Of a stretch of 64,000 nucleotides of DNA, positions 1-9,941 are shown piece by piece. Source of the DNA: Heterobilharzia americana (Eukaryota > Platyhelminthes > Trematoda > Strigeidida > Schistosomatidae); contig OX104130.1 in assembly GCA_944470555.2 (NCBI GenBank), forward strand, positions 74,033,160 to 74,097,159, written 5' to 3'. Both the position numbers and the translations under genes were made by a program. The notes under the pieces were generated by a model. It did no database searches, was not told the DNA's origin, and was given only the letters and a program-made list of their open reading frames with translations. The number at the start of each line of letters is the position of its first letter. Within the stretch, counting starts at the first letter, position 1.

Positions 1-80
1 AGGATTGGTGTTCAAAGGTGCCTCGGCTAACAACAGAGAGTGAAGTGGTTGAGTGTGTCGACCACTACGGAAAGTCGAAG
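1..80 (+). mobile_element. RTE-like fragment cut by the window edge
   Basis: Plus-strand translation gives a short GLVFKGASANN...EVVECVDH stretch, which is the segment between RT and the C-terminus of the RTE/SR2-like elements seen intact elsewhere in the window. It breaks off after about 80 nt. Confidence 0.5.
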
Positions 81-1124
81 AAAAACACCTGCACAAAGTG
101 TTCAAAGTCAATGATTAGCCATTCAACTTTATTAAAAAGTCTTTATCAGTCGAACACAAGACAGTAGTAATCTGAAATTAATGGGCACGTTACACTACCT
201 GACATCAAAGATGTCTCAGAAACAGCCAACCGATCGCTTTGTCTGTTACCGATTGGAGCGGAGCACAACCTGACGAAACCCCTTGGTAGTAGCCTTTAGA
301 ATCACTCCAGCTAACTTTTAAAGAAATGTATAAGCCATATTTCCATTAAAACGATTCTTTTCTCCAAGGTAGATACACAAACTATGCAAAAAACAAGGCA
401 TCGGTTACAATTTTGTTTTCGCAATTAAAGAAAGGCAAATGAAATGCACAAAAATAATATTTTATGATTTAAGTGAGCGCATGTGTACAGATAAACAGAT
501 TGATATAAATAGTAAGAAACTGTTAAAATTCATCATCATCATCATCATTCATGAAATAGTTTGATGACAGTAAGCTAATAAATATCCTAAGTAAAAAGTT
601 AAAATAAAAATAAATTGAGTAGAAAGGTGGCAAGATTGATAACTTAGAATATAAAACAAGTGTAATTAGTATATAATCTGTGTTATTTCTCTGTATCGGA
701 AGGAATGTGGACTTTCGGAGAAGTTATCACTGGATTACATAAAGACGATGCTGGACGTTTTCTGATAACAGGCTGAATGAAATAATAAAACAATCAAAAA
801 ATCAGAAATACGATTAATATTATAATGAAAGTCCACTTTAAACTAAATGTGATAAAAAGCATTCAAATACCATTTGATTGAACAAAGAGTATTCTTTATG
901 ATAACTTCTTCTTCAGTTCTTATAGCATACATGTACATAATGAGGAAGGAAACATCAATAATACTGAGATTCATCTCATCAGTTTGTTAATAGTACAATT
1001 GAGGAAATTCATGGAGAAAAGTCTTGTATTAACATAAATGACAGAATCTATTGTTACAGGAGTTCAATTCAGAGTAATAATTCATCTACACGATTATCCT
1101 TCATAGGTAGTACCACATGGTGAT
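81..1124. other. AT-rich intergenic stretch, no gene seen
   Basis: No coding signal was found. A short (ATC)n run sits at about 530-548, the same trinucleotide that ends the RTE copies, so a trace of an RTE tail is possible. Confidence 0.5.
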
Positions 1125-1780
1125 AGTTTAATGAGACCTGCGGAAGTGTTAGAGCCTATGGTGAGATGTTTGGTGAGCGGTGTCCCTCAACGATGCCAAC
1201 GCTCTCCATTCCTATTCAATTTTATCACAGAATTTCTCCCTTTCATTATCTGACTATACAGGATTCGATCTAATAACACGAGGACTTTCGGTAGACCTAG
1301 AATATCCACACAACATTGTCCTGTTAGGTGAAGACACCGACAACATGCAGTCTTCTCAACACCTTGAGTAGCAATTTGAGAATGTGTTGGGATATGTTTC
1401 TCACCACCCAAGTCCAAATTCTTGCCCCAGGATTCATCTTCAACGGTGCCTCGGCTAATAATAAACAGTGTAGTGATTAAGTGCGTTGAACACTTCACTC
1501 ATCTCGAAGTCGGATCACACCTGGTACATTCTACACTCGTCACTGGTCGACAAAACCTCTTCACCAATACCAAAGGCTCAGTTGGCTTTGCCAAATTACG
1601 TCATCTGTGGTGTCGTCACAATATCTGATTGTCTATTAAGGGTCGAGTGTAGTATGTTTCAGTCTTCTCTCTTCTACTCTATCACTGTGAAATATGGTTA
1701 TTAAAGATAGAAGATATGAGAAGGCTTCACGTGTTCCATCACCAATGCCTTCGTAACATACGTTGTTTCATGGTGCCATC
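1125..1780 (+). mobile_element. RTE-like retrotransposon, RT C-terminal part (outer element of nested composite)
   Basis: Plus-strand frames read RAYGE, then a degraded GVRQGCPLSPFLFNFI block (1183-1230), then the DLEYADDIVLLGEDADKMQSL region in frameshifted form, then KARLAFANLRHLWRR-like residues near 1580. These are RT and thumb blocks of RTE/SR2-type elements. Stops and frameshifts show it is dead. It ends abruptly at 1780, where an inverted RTE copy begins with an ATC-repeat tail. Confidence 0.75.
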
Positions 1781-2690
1781 ATCATCATCATCATCAACAT
1801 AGGACAAGGCATTACTGCGTAGCCATCCGATTCGCCATACCTCATATCACTACATCAAGTAAAAAAGCAGTGAAGTGGGAGATCAAGAAAAGAAAACTCA
1901 GTCGAAAGAAATATAAAATACGAAAAGAGAGAAAGGAAGTATGAGAAAATGGTGAGATTCCGTATAACGTCAAGATGAGGATAACGTGTGTATACACTGA
2001 CTTCCATTCTAAGCCAAATCACCTAGTCTCCAACCACTGCTTCCTCTTGTCCCGTAGACCCCAACCACCTAGTCTGTATCACATCGCACCACATGACTCA
2101 AACCAACAGTCAAAGACTTCATACATTGGTGTCATGTTGTAGGCTGGCCGCCTTGAATCTTTTCCCAGCCTGCACCTAATTCGGCCAACATTGCATCAAG
2201 AGGCAGACGGCAAATAGGCATGTGTAACACGTGTCTCAACCAACTTAGTCGATGAAGGTTCACAACCGTGTCAACCGATTTACCTCTACTACCCAAAACT
2301 ATACACCTAACTTCTGCATTACTCACATCGTGCGGTGACACCACGCAATATGGACTATACTACGAAGGCAACAGTGGTCAAACACCTGAGGTCTTCTCAT
2401 GTCTTCAACCTTCAGTGGCCATGTTTCGCAGCCATACACTAGAACAGACCGGACTGCAGCACACTACACTCCACCCTTAATCAACAATCGGATATCACGG
2501 AGGGGTCACAGGTGGTATACGTTGGCAAAAGGCAACCAAGCCTTTTGTATTCGTGCAGAAATTTCGTCAAACACTGAACAACACACCAGGGTTAATCCGA
2601 CTTCCCAGATGAGTGAAGTGGTCGACACACTCAACCAATTCACTCTTACCGCTACCACAATAAAATATGGCATTAATGCATAAAGTTGTT
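1781..2690 (-). mobile_element. RTE-like element inserted in inverse orientation into another RTE
   Basis: The minus-strand 3' end is the (ATC)n run at 1783-1798 (a GAT-repeat tail on its own strand). The 3' UTR follows to about 2130, then coding: VVNLHRLSWLRHVLHMP and LPLDAMLAELGAGWEKIQGGQ at 2132-2344, and DEISARIQKAWLPFANVYHL at about 2506-2590. This C-terminal block is typical of schistosome RTE/SR2-like proteins. It is 5'-truncated and frameshifted, and it interrupts the plus-strand copy. Confidence 0.78.
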
Positions 2691-2996
2691 GACTATTGGT
2701 TTGAAGCATGTAGGGCGATGCAGACTGGTCGGTTAGGGTCTGTGGGACAATAGGAACCAGTGGTTGGAGACTCTAGTTGATAAGTCTGAGAACCGATGTT
2801 AGTGGCTGAAATGTATGCATACATCGTGGTCATCTTAACCTCTGTACTTAATCTCATCATTTTCTCATTCTTCCTTCCTTTCTCCTACTACTTTCCAGTT
2901 GTTGTGGCCGATTTTTCTCATTTTCTTCATCCTTCATATTATTGCCTTGTTTACTTGACGTACTGATATGAGATGTAGCAACCTAGACCTTTACGT
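2691..2996 (+). mobile_element. Resumed 3' UTR of the outer RTE copy
   Basis: The stretch matches the reverse complement of 1800-2130 block by block: GGTCTGTGGGACAATAGGAACCAGTGGTTGGAGACT, TCATTTTCTC, then GATATGAGATGTAGCAA and TAGTAATGCC at the end. It is therefore an RTE 3' UTR on the plus strand, downstream of the inverted insertion. Confidence 0.65.
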
Positions 2997-3499
2997 AGTA
3001 ATGCCTGCTTCTGTGAAGAACAAACTTTGTAATTCACCAGGATTGAAAGCTCTCTGAATTGATGTGCGTCGTTTGTGAATTAATATCTCGCTGAGTACGT
3101 TGTTCCTAAATGTATGTTGGTTTTCTGGTAGCCGTTTATCCACACGGCGAATGGTGATACCGAGACTGAAAGATGAATTGCTTGGACCGACCACTTCCTG
3201 TTGTTTTTATCTGTTCGACTGCTTTTGTAGAGCCAGTTACGCCGGTCGCTGCTTTAGGAATTTAATTTCCACTGCTCGTGAACATCTTTCAACGTAGTTA
3301 AGTAAATGTATGGTAGAGACCATTACTAGCACACATGATTGAAACGAACCATAAAGTGAATATGAATGAGTCGTTTTCCATTCTGAATCAGGTTGCTGTC
3401 AACCTGCTAAAAGGTACTTAGAACGCTATCCTTCAACTTGATTTGTGTTCCAAAGAAGCAAGTATTGCTACTACAACTGTAGAAAACGACAAGACGGAG
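2997..3499. other. No gene recognised
   Basis: Only short ORFs that match nothing I recognise. It separates the RTE composite from the next repeat. Confidence 0.45.
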
Positions 3500-3780
3500 A
3501 CGAAGGAAGGAATGTTGATTATTAACATCGTGTACAGTAGTCATCAAATGTGTTACACTTTGCACTAAGACATAATGCATAATGCGCTTCATTTCCCCTT
3601 CCACTTCTATCTTGATTTGCTCTTAATACGCCCGTATTGTCTCTTGTGTTTCTCTGGGGACGATTTTTACCCATTGCTGGTAATTGCCAATGATTTCTGC
3701 CGTCCTTGCAACATACACTACCGATATCCATTGTGATCAGAAATGCCCACTACACAACTATCGTGGCCCAATTCGGTATG
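3500..3780 (-). repeat. Unassigned dispersed repeat, diverged inverted copy at 18030-18310
   Basis: The block around GCTTCATTTCC...TCTATCTTGATTTGCT...TGTCTCTTGTGTTTCTCTGG reappears as its reverse complement at 18130-18240. The two copies differ at many sites. No protein family was recognised in either. Confidence 0.65.
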
Positions 3781-3916
3781 CACAAATTCATTAACACCTT
3801 ACACCCAAGTAATCTTATTCCTCACTGCAGATATCCCTTCATTCTTATAATACGTAATAATTTGAATACATTCTGTTGACGTATTCATTTCCCAGTATGA
3901 ATAACATTCTATCAAG

Positions 3917-5025
3917 CTATTTTTCCTCAATTATTCTTCTTAGAAGACGTAGATTATCTGGAAAATGTGATGTATTAGCGCTATACATTTCGAATAATCC
4001 GATCACACACTTACTTGTTAGGGCGGTATTATATATGAAAACTGGAAGTGGGGGAAAGACAAATATGACACACAGGAATTCAATAATAAGAAAGATAATG
4101 AGAGGGAAAAAAGATAAGATTTGAAGACAATCTTGGTAATACGATAAAACAAGCATCACCAAGGTAGGCTTAATGTAAGCACAAACTGTTTTTGCACACA
4201 CAAGGGGGGATTAATTTATTTATGGCTAGCACCTCAACAAACTTGAGTATACACCACCCCTGACAGTTTCTATACAAAATTGTAAAGGCTGTTTTAATAT
4301 CAATCCTGTGACTCTTATCAATGATATGTTTTGCGATGGATGCGGGTGATGGTTGTCTGCCATCTGCGCTTATCAATGTTTGTGAATCCAACTGCTTTCG
4401 TAGCCATTTTGGAACATGATCCCCTACCCTCAATTGCATATCATGATTAGTCCTCCACATGTATGTTTGTCTACACATATGTAAGCTTATAAACGGAGTG
4501 GTATGTGACACAATCGTTTATACAGCGTTGAGGTCTAGGTTGCAGCAGGTGTTTGGTCTTCTCAACTATGATAAGCTTAGCTGCATAATACGTCTTACCA
4601 ACAGCAGACTTTAACCTTCGTTCTAATATTATGTTGTTAGATTCCCCTCTGTATGGTAACGCGATGTAAACGCATTTCTCCGAAACAGAGTGCAGATTAG
4701 GTTTCAATCCTTGCTGGTTTTTGCAGCGGTTTATGAACTTCAATGGATATCCACTTTCCACTAATGTTCCCGTTAGTATTTTGATATCACATCATCCATT
4801 GAGTCTTCCGTACAAATACGCTGGATCCTTTTAAATAGGCAAGTTCCCAAACCTCGCTTGTATTAGGTTGGACAAAAGCTATAGAAACTTAAATACTGAC
4901 CTGTCCAAGTAGGTTTCGTGTAGATAGACCGTTTTTATTGAACCATCATTTCTACGACTTAGGAGTATATCCAAGAATGACAGACGGTTTTCTTTCTCTT
5001 CTTCACATGTTAGGCTTATTTTGTT
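3917..5025 (-). mobile_element. Penelope-like element: RT C-terminus and GIY-YIG endonuclease
   Basis: Minus-strand translation from 5025 downward gives NRLSFLDILLSRRNDGSI, KPTWTGQY-like residues in pieces, and CTEDSMDD. ESGYPLKFINRC lies in the 4471-4761 frame. A GIY-YIG-type block follows at 4170-4511: CRQTYMWRTNHD, DHVPKWL, SPASIAKHIIDKSHRID, TAFTILYRNCQGW, KFVEVLAINKL and CVCKNSL. This order, RT thumb then GIY-YIG, is diagnostic of Penelope-like elements. A frameshift near 4480 splits the GIY-YIG motif. The 3' flank runs to 3917. An inverted, almost identical copy lies at 16640-17310. Confidence 0.8.
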
Positions 5026-5220
5026 TTGTATTACCAAGATTGTCTTCAAATCTTGTTTTTTCCTCTCATTATCTTTCTTAATATTGAATTCCTTTATGTC
5101 ATATTTGTCCTTCCCCCACTTCCAGTAAAGGTGTGGGGGATCAGATTGTTCGAAATGTATAGCGCTAATACGTCACATTTTTCAGATAGTCTACGTCTTC
5201 TAATTACATTATCCAAATTC
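5026..5220 (+). repeat. Inverted copy of the Penelope-like 3' flank
   Basis: It matches the reverse complement of about 3950-4140 (ACCAAGATTGTCTTCAAATCT, TATAGCGCTAATACGTCACA). The minus-strand element at 3917-5025 is thus bracketed by inverted copies of its own 3' flank. The same sequence lies in plus orientation at 17290-17480. Confidence 0.7.
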
Positions 5221-5740
5221 ATAAAAGGGACTAATTGTTTCAAATTCTTATCCTTCTTAGTTTATTTCATCCAACTCTCACAAACACCCCTCCTATTGTT
5301 TGATTAAACTATCACCATATGGTGTTTACCTATGTAGGATAATCGTTTAGATAATTAATTACTCTGAATTGTATTCCAGTAACAATAGATTCTGTCACTT
5401 ACATTCATTCACATACACTATTGATAAGCAGAATCTCAAAATTTAGGAGCTGATGAAGTTATCGAAAAGAATAATGTTTGTTCAAATCAAATGATTTTTG
5501 AATTACAGGGGGATTTTTAATTATCCGAAAAGCATTCAACTTAAGGTTTGACAGAATTGATCACTTTTGGAAATGTTCACGATACAAAATCGTTCAAAAC
5601 TGAGATTCATCTGTATTTTTGATTTCGTAGTAATACGACTTAAAAAAGATAATTTATCTCTGCGTTTGTAAAACTTGTCCGTGAACACTACCCAGCCTGG
5701 CTTGGGCAAAGGGAGAACGAAAATGCATCTTCAGTTCGAT
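5221..5740. other. No gene recognised
   Basis: AT-rich, no domain or known repeat seen. Short fragments near 5318-5440 resemble the reverse complement of 970-1115 (start of the RTE region), with the shared block GGTAGTACCACATGGTGATAG in related form. Confidence 0.35.
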
Positions 5741-5960
5741 AAAAGAACACCTCGTGAACTTAGCTCCTTTTCGAGAGGTCATTCAAAATTCTCTACAGGG
5801 TTAGATCAAACCAATGGAAGGGAGTAAAATCAAGGCATTTGTTTATAGCTGAAGCACTAGCCATTCAGAAGTTCAAACTGGAGTTATGCGTGCAAAAAAA
5901 AGGTACGTCCAACCTTTATCTTTGCCTTGGCCATCATAAAGCCCTGTCTGCCACAGATTC
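5741..5960 (+). mobile_element. Penelope-like element, extreme C-terminus of GIY-YIG domain
   Basis: Plus-strand reading gives HLFIAEALAIQKFKLELCVQKK near 5840-5905. This is the C-terminal helix and Cys-Val-Gln-Lys end of the Penelope GIY-YIG endonuclease. The rest of the element is missing upstream. Confidence 0.65.
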
Positions 5961-6205
5961 ATTTTGTATTAGGTAACTACACATGTATACTTTATTCATT
6001 TTTCTACTCTGTCATAGACTTAACCTGCACTTCAATCCTATTTTCATGATCCCCTGCTTATTCTCATACTCTGTCATACGTTTATCAGGTGTTACACAAT
6101 CGCAATTTTATCTTAATAACCCTTCGTTCAGTTCCCCACTTTGCCATACATTCATCCTGTATTACGCAATTACATTTAATTTCATAATCCCTTGTCTATC
6201 TTCCC
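5955..6205 (+). repeat. Degenerate tandem repeat, about four units of 60-70 bp
   Basis: The motif order TTCATxxTGTATTA, AATTACA, CATAATCCC, then CACTCTGTCATA recurs about four times directly after the Penelope-like C-terminus. It may be the 3' tail of that element. Confidence 0.55.
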
Positions 6206-6289
6206 ACTCTAAACACAAATATATGTTAATTAACTTCCTTTCGAATTTTGAGGGAGTTGTGGGGATTTGGAAATATTTCAAGTTGTTAT

Positions 6290-6482
6290 TCATCGTAGAC
6301 TGACATCAATTGGAGGAACAAAGGAAACCTGGGAGCACTGGAAAGCTGTTTTGTCCTAGTATGGGACTCCTCAGAAGTGCGCACCCAAGACCACGCCAAG
6401 GATCGAACCCGTGACCTTCAGATTCCGTGGCCAGCACGTTACCATTGAGTTACTGGGTCAAAATTCAATCGTCCATATTTCA
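6290..6482 (-). mobile_element. tRNA-derived SINE with mutated hammerhead (left copy of inverted pair)
   Basis: On the minus strand: a tRNA-like head with A-box-like TAACTCAATGGTAACG and B-box-like GGTTCGATCC, then a hammerhead-like core CTGAGGA...ACAAAAC, then the common tail CCAATTGATGTCAGTC. The hammerhead G12 is replaced by A, so it is probably inactive. Confidence 0.7.
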
Positions 6483-6607
6483 AACTTTTGTTACCTCAAA
6501 CAACTGGTGCTCATTGGTGACTACCTTCGAGAGGTATTCCCGAAGTTACAATGAGAAATCGTGACCGGTGGGGGCAAAGCCTGATGGTCGTGAGGACAAT
6601 TACTCAA

Positions 6608-6855
6608 CGATGACATTGGGTGGCGGCTGCGCTATATAGTGAGCTAACACAAGTTGGAAATATGGACGATTGGATTCTGACCCAGTAACTCAATGGTAAC
6701 GCGCTGGCCACGGAACCTGAAGGTCGTAGGTCCGATCCTTGGCGTGGTCGTGGGTGCGCACTTCTGAGGAGTCCCATACTAGGACAAAACAGCTTTCCAG
6801 TGCTCCCAGGTTTCCTTTGTTCCTCCAACTGATGTCAGTCTACGATGAATAACGA
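6608..6855 (+). mobile_element. tRNA-derived SINE with mutated hammerhead (right copy of inverted pair)
   Basis: The tRNA-like head lies at about 6688-6740. The hammerhead core CTGAGGA is at 6764-6770, followed by ACAAAAC where GAAAC is expected. The tail ends in ACTGATGTCAGTC. It shares the G12-to-A change with the copy at 6290-6482 and faces it, so the pair looks like one inverted duplication. Confidence 0.72.
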
Positions 6856-7953
6856 CTTGAAATAACTTCCTTTCGTTATTCAATATATTTTGCCTCCTGA
6901 CCGGAGATAATTCTGGAACCTTCTACCCACTGTGACATATATTCAGGAATGTACAGCCTAGTAAATGACTTCGTCGAAAAGAGAAAAATTTTTCTTCGCT
7001 GAAACCACGTCTTGTCTTTTCCTACATTTTATTCATCGTGGTCATTTGAAAGCATACGAGACTTACACACAGTGTGAATATCAACGTGGAATCTAGAACT
7101 AATGCGTGGTAGTTCAAATTTTTACATATATCAATCAGTCAAATTAAAACGTAATAGACTGAAGAAAAGAAATTTAAGTAATAGCATCAAACATTTTAGA
7201 TAGCCATAAGAAAAGAAGATGGGATAACGTGAATAACGAAATGTGTGGATTGATCTGGGTTATTGAGACAGATTTTTAGTCATACCACCTAGAGTCTGAT
7301 TATACGTCTCAGATGTCATGCAAACCCAACCGAGGAAGCTTGTATTACTAATCATCGCTCAGACTAACAATCGGAGAGTTCATGAATTGACCATATACAT
7401 TAGACGAGTAGTATAGCTTGTCGGGGGTAGCGGTGAATAGACGCACGCATGATATATAACGTCTCAGTCATCCCAATTAACGAAGACTTGCCTCCTTTTG
7501 CTGCATTGTGGATCTGTGGCTGATTAATGGGTCGGCTATTCAATTCCAGCTACACCCAGTAAGGTAGCATAATTAGGACATACACAATAGGCATGATTCA
7601 ACAGCTACTGGATGAATGAGCATGTGGTTGCTGAGTTAAGCTTCTGTTAGTTTTTTTCTCTTACTTTAAACTTTACATTACTCAAGTGGTTAATGATACA
7701 AAAGTAAAGCAAATGTCCTTCAATTTTATTACAACCTACCACTATACTGTCCCAACAGACTATGATTTTGTTAGTTAACATAAGTTAACTAATCTTTGGA
7801 GCACGGAAGGATATGAACAGATACATGAAGTCAACAAGTTATGCAGGCGGAAGTAATACTTAACAGTAGGGGAAAATATGTCAGCAGACTAGCACTCACA
7901 AATGTTTATTTATTGAAGTATTATACAGTGATAATGACAATAAAAGTGACGTC
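6856..7953. other. No gene recognised
   Basis: AT-rich intergenic DNA. The only weak signal is near 7260-7380, which recalls RTE 3' UTR wording (CACCTAGAGTCTGA). No coding region is supported. Confidence 0.4.
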
Positions 7954-8380
7954 AAGTGACATTGATAAACTAACTAAAATGATTTGTTAAGCCTAAGCGT
8001 AGACAAATTAGTTTCACAAAACAACGTTTTTGAATGCAAAGTTTCGGTTTTTGTTCATGTATAGCTAATGCTTCAGCTATGCAAAGGTGATGGAAACGTA
8101 AACTTTTGGAGTAGTTTAGGTTACATTTTTAAATTATCTTAAAGGGTGAATCTCGAGGAGATGAATAACTTAACACTCTACTAGATGTTCACAAATGGAT
8201 GAAGTTGTTTTTCTTCGTTCACCTTTGATAAATTAAACCAGATAATGTTCAGCAATGCGTTTTCAAAGGGCTCGGTTTATAACGTCCAATATAGTCAGCT
8301 CTACAGGAGTATGTGATTTTGTAGATACACATAGATGTGAACATAAATGATAGCCTATCCTTCACGCATTGTCGAATCAT
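7954..8380 (-). repeat. Left arm of a 427 bp inverted repeat carrying Penelope-like 3' end
   Basis: It is a near-perfect reverse complement of 8639-9065. On the minus strand it reads IAEALAIHEQKPKLCIQKRC near 8030-8090, the C-terminus of a Penelope-like GIY-YIG endonuclease, followed by that element's 3' flank. Confidence 0.8.
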
Positions 8381-8638
8381 AAAATCTGTTCAGAAGATAC
8401 GATGAATGTTGAAATTGAAACTTAGAATAATGGATACCATAGAAAATTTACTGATAAAAAACTAAAGAAACGAATCACCCCTTAACGTACTACAGTTCCT
8501 AAGGAAATTTTAATCATGAATTTGGAATTCAAAGGAGATGGTTGCTACAACCGAAGTGTTGCAAAGCCGTCTGTCAAAGTACATCAATAGTACCTTTTAT
8601 GGTGTTACTCTGAAATTGATATTCTCCAGCCGTTATTT

Positions 8639-9065
8639 GATTCGACACTGCGTGAAGGATAGGCTATCATTTATATTCACATCTATGTGTATCTACAAAA
8701 TCACATACTCCTGTAGAGCTGACTATATTGAACGTTATAAACCGAGCCCTTTGAAAACGCGTTGCTGAACATTATCTGGTTTAATTTATCAAAGGTGAAC
8801 GAAGAAAAACAACTTCATCCATTTGTGAACATCTAGTAAAGTGTTAAGTTATTCATCTCCTCGAGATTCACCCTTTAAGATAATTTAAAAATGTAACCTA
8901 AACTACTCCAAAGTTTACGTTTCCATCACCTTTGCATAGCTGAAGCATTAGCTATACATGAACAAAAACCGAAACTTTGCATTCAAAAACGTTGTTTTGT
9001 GAAACTACTTTGTCTACGCTTAGGCTTAACAAATCATTTTAGTTAGTTTATCAATTTCACTTCAC
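8639..9065 (+). repeat. Right arm of the 427 bp inverted repeat (Penelope-like 3' end)
   Basis: It pairs with 7954-8380 with few mismatches across a 258 bp spacer. The same IAEALAIHEQKPKLCIQKRC reading lies on the plus strand near 8938-8997. The spacer 8381-8638 has no recognisable gene. Confidence 0.8.
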
Positions 9066-9175
9066 TTCACTGTGTATACTTCCCTTTTAAATGCTCATTT
9101 AACTGATCAACTAAAATTACATTAGACACTTGAGCGCAATAACACATTTCTTAAGTTAGTATTCATCATGGAGTG

Positions 9176-9443
9176 ACATTAGTCGAAGGAACATTGGGTG
9201 ATGGTCACGCTATCTCATGAACTGATAAAAGTTGGAAATATGGACCATTGAATTCCGACTCAGTAGATAGCTCAATGGTAACGTGCTGGCATAGATCTTG
9301 AAGGACCTGCGTTCGATCTCTGACGTGGCAGGGCCATGGGTTTGGACTGCTGAGGAGTCCCACACTAGGATGAAACAGCTGTTCAGTGCCCTCAGGTTTT
9401 CAATGTCCCTCCAACTGATGTCAGTCCATGATGAATACCAACT
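9176..9443 (+). mobile_element. tRNA-derived SINE with hammerhead ribozyme
   Basis: The head has A-box-like TAGCTCAATGGTAACG (9267-9282) and B-box-like GCGTTCGATCTC (9309-9320). Next come the hammerhead, then the tail TCCAACTGATGTCAGTCCATGATGAA shared by all members here. It lies just 3' of the large inverted repeat. Confidence 0.75.
9342..9391 (+). ncRNA. Hammerhead ribozyme motif, intact core, GUU cleavage triplet
   Basis: The core CTGAGGA lies at 9350-9356, a short stem II (GTCC...GGAT) follows, GAAA at 9372-9375, then a minimal stem III and GTT with predicted cleavage after 9383. Stem I pairs ACTG upstream of the core with CAGT after the cleavage site; one further pair is mismatched. The layout is type I with minimal stem III. 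Confidence 0.6.
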
Positions 9444-9475
9444 CAATCAATGAATCCCCACAAACCTTCAAGTTA

Positions 9476-9660
9476 AATAACACAGCGGCTATCAGTGGAA
9501 TACAGGATGTGCGTTTCGTCCTATTTGGGACTTGTCAGCTGGATGTACCTGCTTCCCACTGAGTGTTATTCCCACTGGGATTCAAACTCGAGACTGGTCG
9601 CTTCAAACGCCAGAGCGTTATCCACTGAACCAGAGCCACTTCTTGTGCAACGAGTATAGT
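9476..9660 (-). mobile_element. Sm-alpha-like tRNA-derived SINE
   Basis: On the minus strand it begins with a tRNA-like head (A-box TGGTTCAGTGGATAACG at about 9632-9648, B-box-like GAGTTTGAATCCC). It continues into a hammerhead region almost word-for-word like the published Schistosoma Sm-alpha ribozyme: GTCCCAAATAGGACGAAACGC. It sits back to back with the SINE at 9176-9443. Confidence 0.75.
9490..9560 (-). ncRNA. Sm-alpha hammerhead ribozyme relic (G8 mutated)
   Basis: On the minus strand the core reads CTGACAA (plus-strand 9532-9538) where CTGANGA is required. GAAA is intact (plus-strand 9514-9517), and stem II GTCCCAAATAGGAC is perfect. The catalytic G8 is A here, so cleavage is expected to be lost. 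Confidence 0.65.
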
Positions 9661-9662
9661 TT

Positions 9663-9823
9663 TTGTATTATTGTTTATATTATACTTTCGTTGATTGGAC
9701 TAAACTGATCGATCTCTATTGGCATATGGGCTCATGTGCGGATGCCTCGATACTACCCATATGCCAATAGAGACCAATCAATTCGGTCCAATCAACGACG
9801 GTATAATACAAGTAATAATACCA
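9663..9823. repeat. Compact hairpin element (about 66 bp arms)
   Basis: The left arm 9663-9730 (GTATTATT...TTGATTGGAC...CTATTGGCATATGGG) is an imperfect reverse complement of 9758-9823, with a loop of about 27 nt. It looks like a foldback or MITE-type element. No target duplication was established. Confidence 0.65.
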
Positions 9824-9941
9824 AATAACACATTTGTTTGAAAAGTCACAGGTATAAGTAGCATTCAAGGGGAAATCCAACAGAAATTGCTAAACATAGA
9901 GATAAAATAATATGCTGTTCAACATTAAGCATGGATACATT

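Noticed and set aside
1783..1800. (ATC)n run as an independent microsatellite
   Set aside because: It sits exactly at the 3' end of the RTE copy, at 1781, 13556 and, in shorter form, 29267, so it is that element's tail.
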